Origin: JAJDYQ01 sp965214035
GTDB lineage: Bacteria > Pseudomonadota > Gammaproteobacteria > JAJDYQ01
Length of the DNA stretch: 64,000 nt
NCBI GenBank assembly: GCA_965214035.1
Contig: OZ243932.1
Location: 2,418,001 to 2,482,000 of the forward strand
Reading direction: 5' to 3'
The position numbers and the translations under genes are program-made. Shown piece by piece: positions 1 through 8,622 of the stretch (position 1 is its first letter; the number at the start of each line of letters is the position of its first letter). The notes under the pieces were generated by a model. It worked only from the letters and a program-made list of their open reading frames with translations. It was not told where the DNA came from and did not search any database.

Positions 1-584
1 ACGGCATGCAGCCGGTACAGTTCCGGGAATTCATTGATCATCGCCCGTGCCAGTATGGCCATATCTCTGGCCGTGGTGACATGACCGTCTGCCGGCCATC
101 CTGTGGCATTCACAAAATAGGTATTTTCCATACCCAGTGTCTCTGCCTGCCGGTTCATCATATCGGCAAACGCCTCCTCGGAGCCGGCAACATGCTCGGC
201 CAGGGCGACGGCAGCGTCATTGCCGGATTGAATAACCAGCCCGCGCAGCAGGTCATCGATGGAAACCGATTTATTGACCTCAATAAACATGCGGGAACCA
301 CCGGTCCGCCATGCCTTTTCGCTGACGATGGTTTCTTCCTCCAGTGCCAGCCGGCCCTGCCTGATTTCATTGAAAACAATATAAGCCGTCATTATTTTGG
401 TCAGGCTGGCAGGTTCCAGAGGCGTATCGGCGTCTTTCTCCAGCAGAAAACTGCCGGTTGCATGATCCATCAGGACATAACCACCGGCTTTGAAGGTGGG
501 TGGATCTGGGAGTGGGGGGGCGGCAAGGGCACTGCCGGCCCAGAATAAAAACGTCAGTGAGAAAAAAACAGGCTTGAAAAACAT
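1..584 (-). CDS. dacA: D-alanyl-D-alanine carboxypeptidase (PBP5/6 type), C-terminal part outside window
   Basis: Periplasmic, membrane-anchored serine DD-carboxypeptidase that trims the terminal D-Ala from peptidoglycan stem pentapeptides. Reading the minus strand from the ATG at 584 gives a signal peptide (MFFKPVFFSLTFLFWAGSALA), then the S11 fold with the SxxK catalytic motif (SLTK, about residue 62), the SGN motif (about residue 119) and the sequence GGSRMF in between. The frame is open to the window edge, so about 194 of an expected 380-400 residues are seen; the KTG box and the membrane-anchoring helix lie outside. The family call is secure from the two motifs. The dacA versus dacC or dacD choice is not possible from this part, and the symbol is given by commonness only. 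Confidence 0.88.
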   Translation of the reverse strand, partial: MFFKPVFFSLTFLFWAGSALAAPPLPDPPTFKAGGYVLMDHATGSFLLEKDADTPLEPASLTKIMTAYIVFNEIRQGRLALEEETIVSEKAWRTGGSRMFIEVNKSVSIDDLLRGLVIQSGNDAAVALAEHVAGSEEAFADMMNRQAETLGMENTYFVNATGWPADGHVTTARDMAILARAMINEFPELYRLHA

Positions 585-692
585 GGAATAAAAAAGACAG
601 TGATTACGGATGCGTCTATTCTAGCCAGATTATTCCGCTAATGCACCGATAAATTCCAGTGCCCCACACTCGAATCAATATCATGCAGCAGA

Positions 693-1460
693 CTATCCGC
701 GAGTAAAAGCCCAGTTGCTGTCCGTGGAAAGAGACCCGTTAAATCCGTAGTCCTCCAGATCAAACGCCTTCAGATCATGAGGGTTATCTATTCTGTTTTT
801 GATAATGAACCGACTCATCAATCCGCGTGCCTTTTTGGCAAGAATACCAATCGTTTTGAAATGACCGTTTCTGCGTTCCCGGAAGACAGGCGTGATGATG
901 TCGGCCTTGAGGAGTGCGGGCTTAATCACCTTGAAATACTCATTGGAAGCCAGATTAACAAGCGTTGTGGAACCATGATCGACCAGCTCCCCGTTCAGTT
1001 TTTCAGTGATGATACTGCCCCAGAAATCATACAGACTATTGCCCCGCGGGTTTTGCAACCGGGTACCCATTTCAAGCCGGTAAGCCTGCATCAGATCCAT
1101 CGGACGCAAAACACCATACAGGCCGGACAGGATGCGCAGATGCTGCTGGGCGAACTCCAGATCATCCCTGCCCAGGGTTTCGGCATTCAGGCTTCTGTAA
1201 ACATCTCCCTTGAAGGCCATGACAGCCGGTCTGGCATTTTTTTCTGTGAATGGAGTCTTCCATTCAAGATTGCGCACCACATTCAATTCGGCGATATTGG
1301 AACTGATGTGCATAAGCTCCATCAAATCCAGAGATGAATACTCGCGCAGGATGCTGTTTAATTTCCGTGCTTCCGCAAGCAGGGTCGGTGTGGTTATATC
1401 GAAAGACTCGCCGGAGGCATCAAGATCCAGCTTTTTAGCCGGAGAGATAACGGTAAGCAT
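693..1460 (-). CDS. yaaA: Peroxide stress protein YaaA (DUF328/UPF0246)
   Basis: The 255-residue protein begins MLTVISPAKKLDLD, the hallmark N-terminus of YaaA, and matches the family length (about 255-260). YaaA is a cytosolic DNA-binding protein with a helix-hairpin-helix-like fold that in E. coli limits hydrogen-peroxide damage by lowering free iron. Conserved stretches include FTEKNARPAVMAFKGDVY, the GLYGVLRPMDLMQAYRLEMG segment and the C-terminal ARGLMSRFIIKNRI. It lies between dacA (same strand, about 110 bp downstream) and prc (divergent, about 110 bp apart), so it probably has its own promoter in the 1461-1573 gap. No oxidative-stress operator was recognised there. Confidence 0.93.
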   Translation of the reverse strand: MLTVISPAKKLDLDASGESFDITTPTLLAEARKLNSILREYSSLDLMELMHISSNIAELNVVRNLEWKTPFTEKNARPAVMAFKGDVYRSLNAETLGRDDLEFAQQHLRILSGLYGVLRPMDLMQAYRLEMGTRLQNPRGNSLYDFWGSIITEKLNGELVDHGSTTLVNLASNEYFKVIKPALLKADIITPVFRERRNGHFKTIGILAKKARGLMSRFIIKNRIDNPHDLKAFDLEDYGFNGSLSTDSNWAFTRG

Positions 1461-1573
1461 AATTATTTCCCTATAGGTAGCCGAAGCGTTACTATAGCGT
1501 TGAAAACATCAGCTTGTCAGCGATTTCGGCACCTGCCGGAACCTGAATGCTGATTCAGCCAGGAGAATCGAGG

Positions 1574-3673
1574 ATGAACATATCCAGCAGAACCACCAGG
1601 TATTTGACTATCCTGTCGGCAGTTATCACCGCTGTCGTGGTGAGTGGTGCAGCCGCATTGACTCCGGGGGATGCCCAAGTCCGATCAACCCGACTGATAG
1701 CGGATCTGGTCAGCAGCATTCACTACAGTCGCCCCCGCCTTGATGATGAACTGTCCTCGGCGATGCTGGATCGTTACATTGACACACTGGATCCCAATAA
1801 GCACTTTTTTCTGGCCGATGATGTTGCTGCCTTTGAGCAATACCGTCACTATCTGGATGATGCCTTCCGTGGCGCGAACACCTCGCCGGCGTTTGAAATC
1901 TATAACATATACAAATTCCGGGTTGAGCGGCGAATTGAACACGCACTGGCACTGCTTGGACAGGAACACGACCTGACGCACGATGAAAGCTATCGCATTG
2001 ATTATGAAGAAGAGCCCTGGCCGGCGGACAAGCTCCAGATGGACGAGCTCTGGCGCAAGCGAGTCAAGAACGATATTCTCAGCCTGCGCCTGTCCGGTAA
2101 AAAGCCCGAAGAAATCACAGAAACACTGACCAAACGTTACGAGCGGATACTGAGACGCACAAACCAGCAGACGGTGAATGATATTTACCAGTTATTTGTC
2201 AATTCATACACCAACTCAATAGACCCGCACACGACCTATTTTTCCCCGCACAACTCGGAGAACTTCAATATCAACATGCGCCTGTCGCTTGAAGGCATTG
2301 GTGCAGCGCTTCGCAGCACCAATGAACACACGATAGTGCAGAAGATCATCCCCGGCGGGCCGGCCGATCTGGGTGGTCAGCTAAAACCCCGTGATCGAAT
2401 TATCGGTGTTGCCCAGGATCGGGGAGAAATGATGGATGTGATTGGCTGGCGCTTACAGGACGTTGTTGAACTGATCCGTGGTCCGAAAAACTCCGTGGTT
2501 CGTTTACTACTGCTGCCTCACAGTTCCGGTGTTGACGGACCAACACGGGAAATTACCCTGGTGCGTGACAAGATCAAGCTCGAAGAACAATCTGCCAAAT
2601 CCTCCGTGATCGAAATTTCCGATGGTACTGTCATGGCACGCATCGGCGTGATTAACCTACCCACATTTTACCTCGATTTTGAGGCCCGCTCCCGCGGAGA
2701 TGCCGACTACCGGAGCACCACCAGGGATGTAAAAAGGCTGATTGGCGAATTGAAGGATCAAAACATTGATGGCCTGTTGATAGACCTGCGGGACAATGGG
2801 GGTGGTTCACTGGCAGAAGCCACTGAACTGACCGGCCTGTTTATTTCGCAGGGTCCGGTCGTACAGGTCAGGGGCACCCGCGGCAATATCGATATTAACA
2901 AAGACCCCGATCCGGCGATTGTCTATGACGGCCCGCTGGCTGTGCTGGTCAATCAGAACAGTGCATCCGCATCCGAGATATTTGCCGGAGCAATGCAGGA
3001 CTATGGTCGCGCCATTGTGATCGGTGAACCGACCTTTGGCAAGGGCACAGTACAAACCCTGGTCAACCTGAACAACTATGGTCGGCGCAAGGGGCAGGAC
3101 ACAGGCAATCTGGGTCAGCTCAAGGTAACAGTGGCACAGTTTTTCCGCATTAACGGCGACAGCACCCAGCACCGGGGTGTGCGTCCGGACATCATATTCC
3201 CGACGGCAGACCTGCAAGACGACCATGGAGAGCGGTCACTCGATAATGCCCTGCCGTGGGCCAGAGTAAGGCCGGTGGACTATGCGCGTGTATCCGGTGA
3301 CTGGGTTAACGTCGAATATCTGCGTGAGCGGCACGACTCCCGGGTGGCCACGGATGCCGGCTTCAAATACCTGATGGCAGTTGCGGATGAGCTGCGCAGG
3401 GCACAGGATAAAAAGACCATCAGTCTGGTGGAAAAAGTGCGGCGCAGAGAACGCGATGCGGTGCAGCAACGCAATCTGGAGCTGGAAAACCGGTTCCGCC
3501 AGTCACGCGGTATGGAACTGCTGACGCTGGCCGACAAAGACAGAGATGAAGACGATTTTATCGAAGAAGAGGACGACCCAGTGCTGAAAATCAAGCTCGA
3601 AGAAGCCGCCCACATCCTCGCAGACCACATCAATATGCGGGGCCGCTATGCGGCGCATCCGCGCCAGGGTTAG
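1574..3673 (+). CDS. prc: Carboxy-terminal processing (tail-specific) protease Prc/Tsp
   Basis: Periplasmic S41 protease that degrades proteins marked by nonpolar C-termini and trims cell-wall enzymes. I chose the ATG at 1574 (MNISSRTTRYLTILSAV) because AGGAGAATCGAGG precedes it and it opens a good signal peptide; an upstream in-frame ATG at 1547 has no such support. The 699-residue product has the Tsp N-terminal domain (DPNKHFFLADD), a PDZ domain (LEGIGAAL, GGPADLGGQLKPRDRI), the S41 core with LRDNGGGSL, the catalytic Ser (NQNSASASEIFAG, about 466) and Lys (GEPTFGKGTVQTL, about 489), and the DUF3340-type charged C-terminal region. Its length fits Tsp (about 680 residues). The stop codon overlaps that of convergent mdh by 4 nt. 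A shorter CtpA-type paralogue lies at 26.3 kb. Confidence 0.95.
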   Translation: MNISSRTTRYLTILSAVITAVVVSGAAALTPGDAQVRSTRLIADLVSSIHYSRPRLDDELSSAMLDRYIDTLDPNKHFFLADDVAAFEQYRHYLDDAFRGANTSPAFEIYNIYKFRVERRIEHALALLGQEHDLTHDESYRIDYEEEPWPADKLQMDELWRKRVKNDILSLRLSGKKPEEITETLTKRYERILRRTNQQTVNDIYQLFVNSYTNSIDPHTTYFSPHNSENFNINMRLSLEGIGAALRSTNEHTIVQKIIPGGPADLGGQLKPRDRIIGVAQDRGEMMDVIGWRLQDVVELIRGPKNSVVRLLLLPHSSGVDGPTREITLVRDKIKLEEQSAKSSVIEISDGTVMARIGVINLPTFYLDFEARSRGDADYRSTTRDVKRLIGELKDQNIDGLLIDLRDNGGGSLAEATELTGLFISQGPVVQVRGTRGNIDINKDPDPAIVYDGPLAVLVNQNSASASEIFAGAMQDYGRAIVIGEPTFGKGTVQTLVNLNNYGRRKGQDTGNLGQLKVTVAQFFRINGDSTQHRGVRPDIIFPTADLQDDHGERSLDNALPWARVRPVDYARVSGDWVNVEYLRERHDSRVATDAGFKYLMAVADELRRAQDKKTISLVEKVRRRERDAVQQRNLELENRFRQSRGMELLTLADKDRDEDDFIEEEDDPVLKIKLEEAAHILADHINMRGRYAAHPRQG

Positions 3674-4662
3674 CTGGCTGGCTTCAGCAGCTCCGCGACG
3701 ATATCGCGTTCTTTGACCAGCTCCTGCTCGGTGGTAACAAACTTCTCACGCATATAATCATCCACCGCCAGCCCTGTAACAACCTGATAATCCCCATCCT
3801 TGCAGGTCACCGGATAAGAAAACACCAGATCAGTGTCGATGCCGTAATGCCCCTCATCACTGGGGATGGCCATACTGACCCAGTCGTCCTCATCCGTACC
3901 CAGTGCCCAGTTGCGCATATGATCAATCGCCGCATTAGCCGCGGAAGCGGCTGACGAAGCCCCTCTGGCCTCGATGATCGCCGTACCGCGGTGCTGTACC
4001 ACGGGAATAAAGTCATCATCAGCCCAATCCCTGCTGACCAGCTCAAAAGCGGGTGTTCCATCGATCAGGCAATGAGTCAGGTCAGGAAACTGAGTGGAAG
4101 AATGATTTCCCCAGACAGTGACCTGCCTCACATCGGCCACCGGATGGTCGGCCTTGATGGCCACCTGTGTTCTGGCCCGATTATGATCAAGGCGTGTCAT
4201 GGCAGTAAAGTTCCGGCGATTGATATCCGGTGCATTGGCTGCTGCGATCAGGGCATTGGTATTGGCGGGATTACCCACCACCAGCACGCGGATATCTCTG
4301 GCTGCGTGCTCATTGATGGCCCGCCCCTGCGCGGCGAATATACTGCCATTATCGGCGATCAGATCGCTCCGCTGCATGTCTTTGGTGCGCGGTTTGGCGC
4401 CGATCAGAAGGGCATAATGGCAATCTTGGAAACCGACCGACAAGTCATCGGTTAATACGACATCGTGCAACAGGGGGAACGCGCAATCCTCCAGCTCCAT
4501 GGCAAGGCCGCCCAGAGTGGCCACAGACTGCGGTACCTCCAGCAATCTGAGGATGACGGGCTGATCCTCACCGAGCATCTGCCCGGACGCGATACGAAAC
4601 GCAAGGGCATAACCGATATTACCGGCAGCTCCGGTAATCGTAACCTGAACAGGTGATTTCAC
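3670..4662 (-). CDS. mdh: Malate dehydrogenase (NAD, LDH-like long form)
   Basis: Cytosolic TCA-cycle enzyme interconverting malate and oxaloacetate. The 330-residue protein shows the NAD-binding loop VTITGAAGNIGYAL near the N-terminus, the substrate segment GAKPRTKDMQRSDL, VVGNPANTNALIAA, TRLDHNRARTQ and the catalytic His in VTVWGNHSSTQFPD. This is the 325-330-residue malate dehydrogenase type found in many proteobacteria and resembling the cytosolic eukaryotic enzyme, not the 312-residue E. coli form. The start is GTG (4660-4662), supported by AAGGAG seven bases upstream. A TATAAT box in the minus sense at 4694-4699 could be its -10 element. It is convergent with prc, the two stop codons overlapping, so there is no room for a terminator between them. 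Confidence 0.95.
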   Translation of the reverse strand: MKSPVQVTITGAAGNIGYALAFRIASGQMLGEDQPVILRLLEVPQSVATLGGLAMELEDCAFPLLHDVVLTDDLSVGFQDCHYALLIGAKPRTKDMQRSDLIADNGSIFAAQGRAINEHAARDIRVLVVGNPANTNALIAAANAPDINRRNFTAMTRLDHNRARTQVAIKADHPVADVRQVTVWGNHSSTQFPDLTHCLIDGTPAFELVSRDWADDDFIPVVQHRGTAIIEARGASSAASAANAAIDHMRNWALGTDEDDWVSMAIPSDEGHYGIDTDLVFSYPVTCKDGDYQVVTGLAVDDYMREKFVTTEQELVKERDIVAELLKPAS

Positions 4663-4702
4663 AAACAGTCTCCTTATAAGTTTGAATCTGCGGCATTATA
4701 AA

Positions 4703-4725
4703 AGGATTTATATATTTAATGCCAC
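4703..4725 (+). repeat. Possible IS1595-type inverted-repeat end (relic)
   Basis: This 23-bp stretch agrees at about 20 positions with the terminal repeat of the IS1595-family element at 11545/13290 (shared core TATATATTTAATGCC). It sits exactly where the Res-like fragment stops, which would make it an element end with the element body to the right. No matching opposite end was found before 6330. It also forms a 7-bp inverted repeat (GGCATTA/TAATGCC) with the bases at 4692-4698, so it could instead be a simple hairpin in the mdh leader. Confidence 0.35.
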
Positions 4726-4983
4726 TCATTCGCCTTTGTCTGCCTCCAGTCGCTCCAGAGAAGCCACCCCAAACAGAGTCTTACCGCTGCCGGTCGGCAC
4801 CTGCGTACAGACATGTGGAATCGGTTCATCAGACATTGCGGTCCTGTTGATGTAATGGGGGATTTCAGTATTGCCGTCCTGCCCGATTCCGGGGAGAACG
4901 CCCTGCTCTTTCAGGTTTTGCCAGACGACAGCAGGGTAGTTTTGTAACTGTTCAGGGATTCCGTCAATGCCCGAATCCTGTTG
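4726..4983 (-). pseudogene. Remnant of a DEAD/DEAH helicase, restriction-enzyme Res type
   Basis: An 86-codon open stretch without a proper start. It encodes a peptide ending in the helicase motif I: IPHYINRTA, then IPHVCTQVPTGSGKTLFGV, a Walker A (PTGSGKT) in the context typical of type III restriction Res subunits and related SF2 helicases. Full Res proteins are 800-1000 residues, and everything after motif I is missing. The frame ends in TGA beside the repeat at 4703-4725. Upstream an in-frame TAA at 4984-4986 closes it. It lies downstream of a broken SDH-type protease gene on the same strand, so the whole 4.7-6.1 kb block looks like a decayed accessory cassette. The family call rests on the motif I context alone. 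Confidence 0.6.
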
Positions 4984-5023
4984 TTACTGATACAGGCGGG
5001 CAATACCGGAAAAGTGGCAACAG

Positions 5024-5233
5024 TTACCGACTGAACATGCCAAGCGGAATCGGCTGCAGGCGAGGTGGCTTGACTGTCTTCGGCTTCGATTCTGGTGCCT
5101 GCGGGAGGCTGTCAAGCATTTCTGTTATTTCCTGACACTCCCGAACCAAATCCATATCGACATTCGGATTCCCATGGGCAGCGGACCTGACTTCCTCGGC
5201 AAAGCGACCCTCATTCTCTCCTGTTTTGCTCAT
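5024..5233 (-). CDS. Small hypothetical protein (69 aa)
   Basis: I do not recognise a family. The product is acidic and polar at the N-terminus and proline-rich at the C-terminus (PQAPESKPKTVKPPRLQPIP), with no membrane segment or signal peptide. Its ATG overlaps the end of the upstream protease frame by 4 nt (5230-5233), a translational-coupling arrangement, which argues that both were once one operon. Similar small partners often accompany SDH-type Clp-fold proteases, but that link is inference. Because its upstream partner is broken it may no longer be expressed. Confidence 0.5.
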   Translation of the reverse strand: MSKTGENEGRFAEEVRSAAHGNPNVDMDLVRECQEITEMLDSLPQAPESKPKTVKPPRLQPIPLGMFSR

Positions 5234-6110
5234 ATAAACTCCCGACTATGCACAAAAGATATGCTTCTGGCGTATTCTGCCAGAACCCAGAAATATTCCC
5301 AGATCGCTTTTTTGAGTTTTTCGTCCTCGCTGTAATCGTCTATTCTCAAGCGTGGATCCCGCTCCAGAATATCCTTGTGCAGACTGTTACCGTGTGTGTA
5401 CCATTTTTCGTGGTTATTCAGGGATTCAGCGATCTCTTTGGCTCTCTCTTGTTTATGTTCTACCTGAACGGGCTTGCCGTCTTTCTCCCGGTCCTTGAAT
5501 TTATACTCCGTTAGCCAGTCCCGGATAAGAGATTTTGATAAAGCCGCCGCCAGTTCAAGTTTGTGAAGTTGCGCCAGATCCAGTTTATTCAGGAGGATAT
5601 GATCGGCGGTTGTAAATTCCCCCTTTCTGGATTTTTCTATCATTTTTTCATATTGACGCAGATATGAGAGTGCCGGAACCATGTCGCCACTTTGGGATTG
5701 CATCTGAGGGTCAATGGGTCCCAGTCTGGAAAAATAATCCATATAGATTTTATCGCCTGACATGACCAATACCGTGCCTGCCGACATGGCGTACATGGGA
5801 ACAAGGAAATGAACCGTTTTTTAGTGATGTCTTATAGTCTTGACGATATTCTGAACCTCTTCCACGATACCGCCTCTGGTATGAAGAATTACCAGCAGGG
5901 TCTCTTTCCTGTCCTTAACCAATTCCTCAATAGCCATTCTTACCCGGATGTCAACACCGGGGAAATATCGCCATAGAGAGTTAATACATCTTTTCCGGTA
6001 ATTTCCTCAATAGCGTATAGCTTTGATTTCAGCCACTCTTTTGTTACATCGTTCAGAGAGAAATCGGAGCGGATAGTTTCAGGTCCGGGAGACCGGGTTT
6101 CTTCTGTCAT
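5230..6110 (-). pseudogene. SDH-family Clp-fold serine protease, broken by a frameshift and a nonsense codon
   Basis: From the ATG at 6110 the minus strand reads MTEETRSPG...YAIEEITGKDVLTLYGDISP, then goes out of frame at the C4/G2 run near 5957-5962. One frame over it resumes IRVRMAIEELVKDRKETLLV and LHTRGGIVEEVQNIVKTIRHH. An in-frame TAA follows at 5821-5823. The rest, from 5796, is intact: MYAMSAGTVLVMSGDKIY with the presumed catalytic Ser and LGPIDPQ, both typical of the SDH/SppA-like Clp-fold serine proteinases (PF01972), then a helical C-terminal region. Two independent lesions make a functional full-length protein unlikely. An intact family member would be about 290 residues, which fits the reconstruction. 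Alternative readings such as crotonase or SppA are less likely given LGPIDPQ. Confidence 0.75.
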
Positions 6111-6169
6111 GGTTCAGGAATTACACACAAATTATGGGCCAGAAAACAGGGCTATCGATGAATGGAGTC

Positions 6170-6217
6170 AAGGTATATGGGCCCCTTATTAATAAGGTAT
6201 ATAGGCCCCTTATTAAT
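6170..6217. repeat. Two-copy 24-bp tandem repeat with an embedded palindrome
   Basis: Two adjacent 24-bp copies beginning AAGGTATAT and ending CCCCTTATTAAT, differing at one base (G/A). Each junction creates the perfect palindrome CCTTATTAATAAGG. They lie about 110 bp ahead of sufB, upstream of its presumed promoter, at the edge of the decayed accessory patch. They could be a relic of an element end or a regulator site. Confidence 0.7.
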
Positions 6218-6246
6218 ATTGTCACCCGGGTGCCGACATATATCTA

Positions 6247-6275
6247 TTGACTGACAGCAACTCCTTCTGTTACAT
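6247..6275 (+). promoter_or_regulatory. Candidate promoter of the suf operon (weak)
   Basis: TTGACT (6247-6252) is a good -35 hexamer. At 17 bp it is followed by TTACAT (6270-6275), a poor -10 with three matches. It is the only plausible pair in the gap before sufB. No IscR-type operator was recognised. Confidence 0.3.
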
Positions 6276-6329
6276 TTCCTCAAACACCGAGTCCAACAGT
6301 AACGAAATTGCAACACCACGGAGCCAGCC

Positions 6330-7784
6330 ATGTCAGCAGACAATCAGGAAGTACGCGAACTAGCCCAAAAGGAATACGAGCACGGCTTTGTCACCGATAT
6401 CCAGTCCGACACCCTGCCACCCGGGCTCAATGAAGATGTCATCCGCACAATTTCAGCGAAGAAAAGCGAACCGCAATGGATGCTGGAATGGCGACTGGAT
6501 GCCTATGAAAAATGGCTGAAAATGACGCCTCCGGAGTGGCCTCACCTGCGTATTGCGCCGATTGACTACCAGGCCATCTCCTACTACTCGGCCCCCAGAC
6601 AGGGCGATGGTCCGAAGAGTCTGGACGAAGTGGACCCCAAACTGCTGGAGACCTACGACAAACTCGGTATTCCGCTGGAAGAACAGAAAATGCTGGCCGG
6701 AGTTACCGATATGGCGGTCGATGCGGTATTCGACTCGGTTTCAGTGAAAACCACTTTTACCCGACAACTTGAAGAAGCCGGCGTCATTTTCTGTTCGATT
6801 TCGGAAGCCATGCACAAACACCCTGCCCTGGTGCAGCAATACCTGGGCACAGTGGTACCCAAGACCGACAACTACTATGCCGCCCTGAACTGTGCGGTAT
6901 TTACCGACGGCTCCTTCGTTTATATTCCCAAGGATACCCGCTGCCCCATGGAATTATCGACCTATTTCAGAATTAACGCCAAAAATACCGGTCAATTTGA
7001 ACGCACACTGATCATTGCCGATGAAGGTTCCCATGTATCTTACCTGGAAGGCTGTACCGCGCCCATACGGGACGAAAACCAGCTTCACGCCGCCGTCGTG
7101 GAACTGGTCGCCATGGAAAAAGCAGAAATCAAGTATTCGACCGTACAAAACTGGTATCCGGGTGATGAAACCGGCAAGGGTGGCATTTACAACTTTGTCA
7201 CCAAGCGTGCCGAATGTCGCGGTGATCACTCCAGGGTATCCTGGACCCAGGTGGAAACCGGCTCATCGATCACCTGGAAATATCCCTCCTGCGTACTGAA
7301 GGGCGACAACTCGGTTGGGGAATTTTACTCAGTTGCACTATCCAGTCTGGCCCAGCAGGCGGACACCGGCACCAAAATGATTCATCTTGGCCGCAACACC
7401 TCCAGCACCATCATTGCCAAGGGAATCTCGGCCATGAAGGGCCAGAATGCCTATCGTGGCCTGGTTCAGGTCAACAAAAACGCCGAAAATGCACGCAACT
7501 ACACACAATGCGACTCGCTGCTGCTGGGTGACACCTGCGGGGCACACACCTTTCCCTACATGGAAGTAAAAAACCCGACTGCCAGAGTAGAGCATGAAGC
7601 GACAACCTCCAGAATCGACGAAGACCAGTTATTTTACTGCCTTCAGCGTGGCATCTCCGAAGAAGATGCCGTATCCATGATCGTGAATGGCTTCTGCAAG
7701 GAAATATTCAGGGAACTGCCCATGGAATTTGCAGTAGAAGCGCAAAAACTACTCAGCATATCGCTTGAAGGTGCAGTCGGATAA
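6330..7784 (+). CDS. sufB: Fe-S cluster assembly scaffold SufB
   Basis: SufB is the scaffold subunit of the SufBC2D complex, on which Fe-S clusters are built in the cytosol. The 484-residue product has the family length and typical stretches: the N-terminal EYEHGFVTDIQSDTLPPGLN, FDSVSVKTTF, YYAALNCAVFTDGSFVYIPK, CPMELSTYFRIN and the C-terminal core HEATTSRIDEDQLFYCLQRG. GGAG lies just before the ATG. It heads a compact cluster sufB-sufC-sufD-sufT on one strand, with 91 bp to sufC. No iscR-like regulator, sufA, sufS or sufE is present nearby. Confidence 0.97.
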   Translation: MSADNQEVRELAQKEYEHGFVTDIQSDTLPPGLNEDVIRTISAKKSEPQWMLEWRLDAYEKWLKMTPPEWPHLRIAPIDYQAISYYSAPRQGDGPKSLDEVDPKLLETYDKLGIPLEEQKMLAGVTDMAVDAVFDSVSVKTTFTRQLEEAGVIFCSISEAMHKHPALVQQYLGTVVPKTDNYYAALNCAVFTDGSFVYIPKDTRCPMELSTYFRINAKNTGQFERTLIIADEGSHVSYLEGCTAPIRDENQLHAAVVELVAMEKAEIKYSTVQNWYPGDETGKGGIYNFVTKRAECRGDHSRVSWTQVETGSSITWKYPSCVLKGDNSVGEFYSVALSSLAQQADTGTKMIHLGRNTSSTIIAKGISAMKGQNAYRGLVQVNKNAENARNYTQCDSLLLGDTCGAHTFPYMEVKNPTARVEHEATTSRIDEDQLFYCLQRGISEEDAVSMIVNGFCKEIFRELPMEFAVEAQKLLSISLEGAVG

Positions 7785-7875
7785 TGATGAAGGCATGATG
7801 AACCGCACGCCGTACATGGACGCAACAACAGCGGAGCCTGAAACCGGCTTCATTTATAATCAGGACACATAAACC

Positions 7876-8622
7876 ATGCTTGAAATCAAGGACTTGCATG
7901 TCAGCGTTGACGGAAACGAAATTCTGAAGGGTCTCAACCTGTCAGTGGGTGCGGGTCAGGTACATGCCATTATGGGCCCCAACGGTGCCGGTAAAAGCAC
8001 ACTATCCTACGTACTGTCCGGGCGCGAGGGCTACCATGTAACCGCTGGCAGCATCACATACAAAGGCAGCGATCTGCTGGCAATGGAAACCGACGAGCGT
8101 GCCTGCCAAGGCATATTTCTGGCCTTCCAGTACCCGGTTGAAATTCCGGGCGTGAACAGCAGCTACTTTCTGAAGGCGGCTGTCAATGCCAGGCGCAGAT
8201 ACCGTGGCGAGCCGGAGATGAACGCCATGGAATTTATGAAGCTCACCAAAGAAAAGATGCAGATTGTCGAAATGAAACAGGAACTGCTGACCCGCTCGGT
8301 GAACGAAGGTTTTTCAGGCGGAGAAAAAAAGCGCAATGAAATTTTTCAGATGGCCGTTCTGGAACCGGAACTGGCCATTCTCGACGAGACCGACTCCGGT
8401 CTGGACATAGACGCACTGCGTATTGTCGCGGGCGGAGTCAATGCACTGCGCAACGAACAACGCTCCATGATCATAGTCACCCACTACCAGCGGTTGCTGG
8501 ACCACATCCGGCCGGACCATGTTCACGTCCTGGCAGAAGGTGTCATCGTAAAATCCGGAGATGAGAAACTGGCACTGGAACTGGAAGAAAAGGGCTACAG
8601 TTGGCTGGAAAAATCGGCATGA
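7876..8622 (+). CDS. sufC: Fe-S cluster assembly ATPase SufC
   Basis: Cytosolic ABC-type ATPase that drives conformational change of the SufBCD scaffold. The 248-residue protein contains Walker A GPNGAGKST (about residues 35-43), the SufC-specific Q-loop region FLAFQYPVEIPGV, the signature FSGGEKKRNEIFQMA, Walker B LAILDETDSGLDIDA and the H-loop His in IIVTHYQRLL. No membrane-domain partner is adjacent, as expected for SufC. Its TGA overlaps the ATG of sufD (ATGA), indicating translational coupling. Confidence 0.97.
   Translation: MLEIKDLHVSVDGNEILKGLNLSVGAGQVHAIMGPNGAGKSTLSYVLSGREGYHVTAGSITYKGSDLLAMETDERACQGIFLAFQYPVEIPGVNSSYFLKAAVNARRRYRGEPEMNAMEFMKLTKEKMQIVEMKQELLTRSVNEGFSGGEKKRNEIFQMAVLEPELAILDETDSGLDIDALRIVAGGVNALRNEQRSMIIVTHYQRLLDHIRPDHVHVLAEGVIVKSGDEKLALELEEKGYSWLEKSA

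Noticed and set aside
6..548. Plus-strand frame of 180 codons at the window start
   Set aside because: It lies opposite the dacA frame, which has SxxK and SGN motifs and a signal peptide.
6170..6217. CRISPR array
   Set aside because: Only two directly adjacent copies without spacers; no cas genes anywhere in the window.
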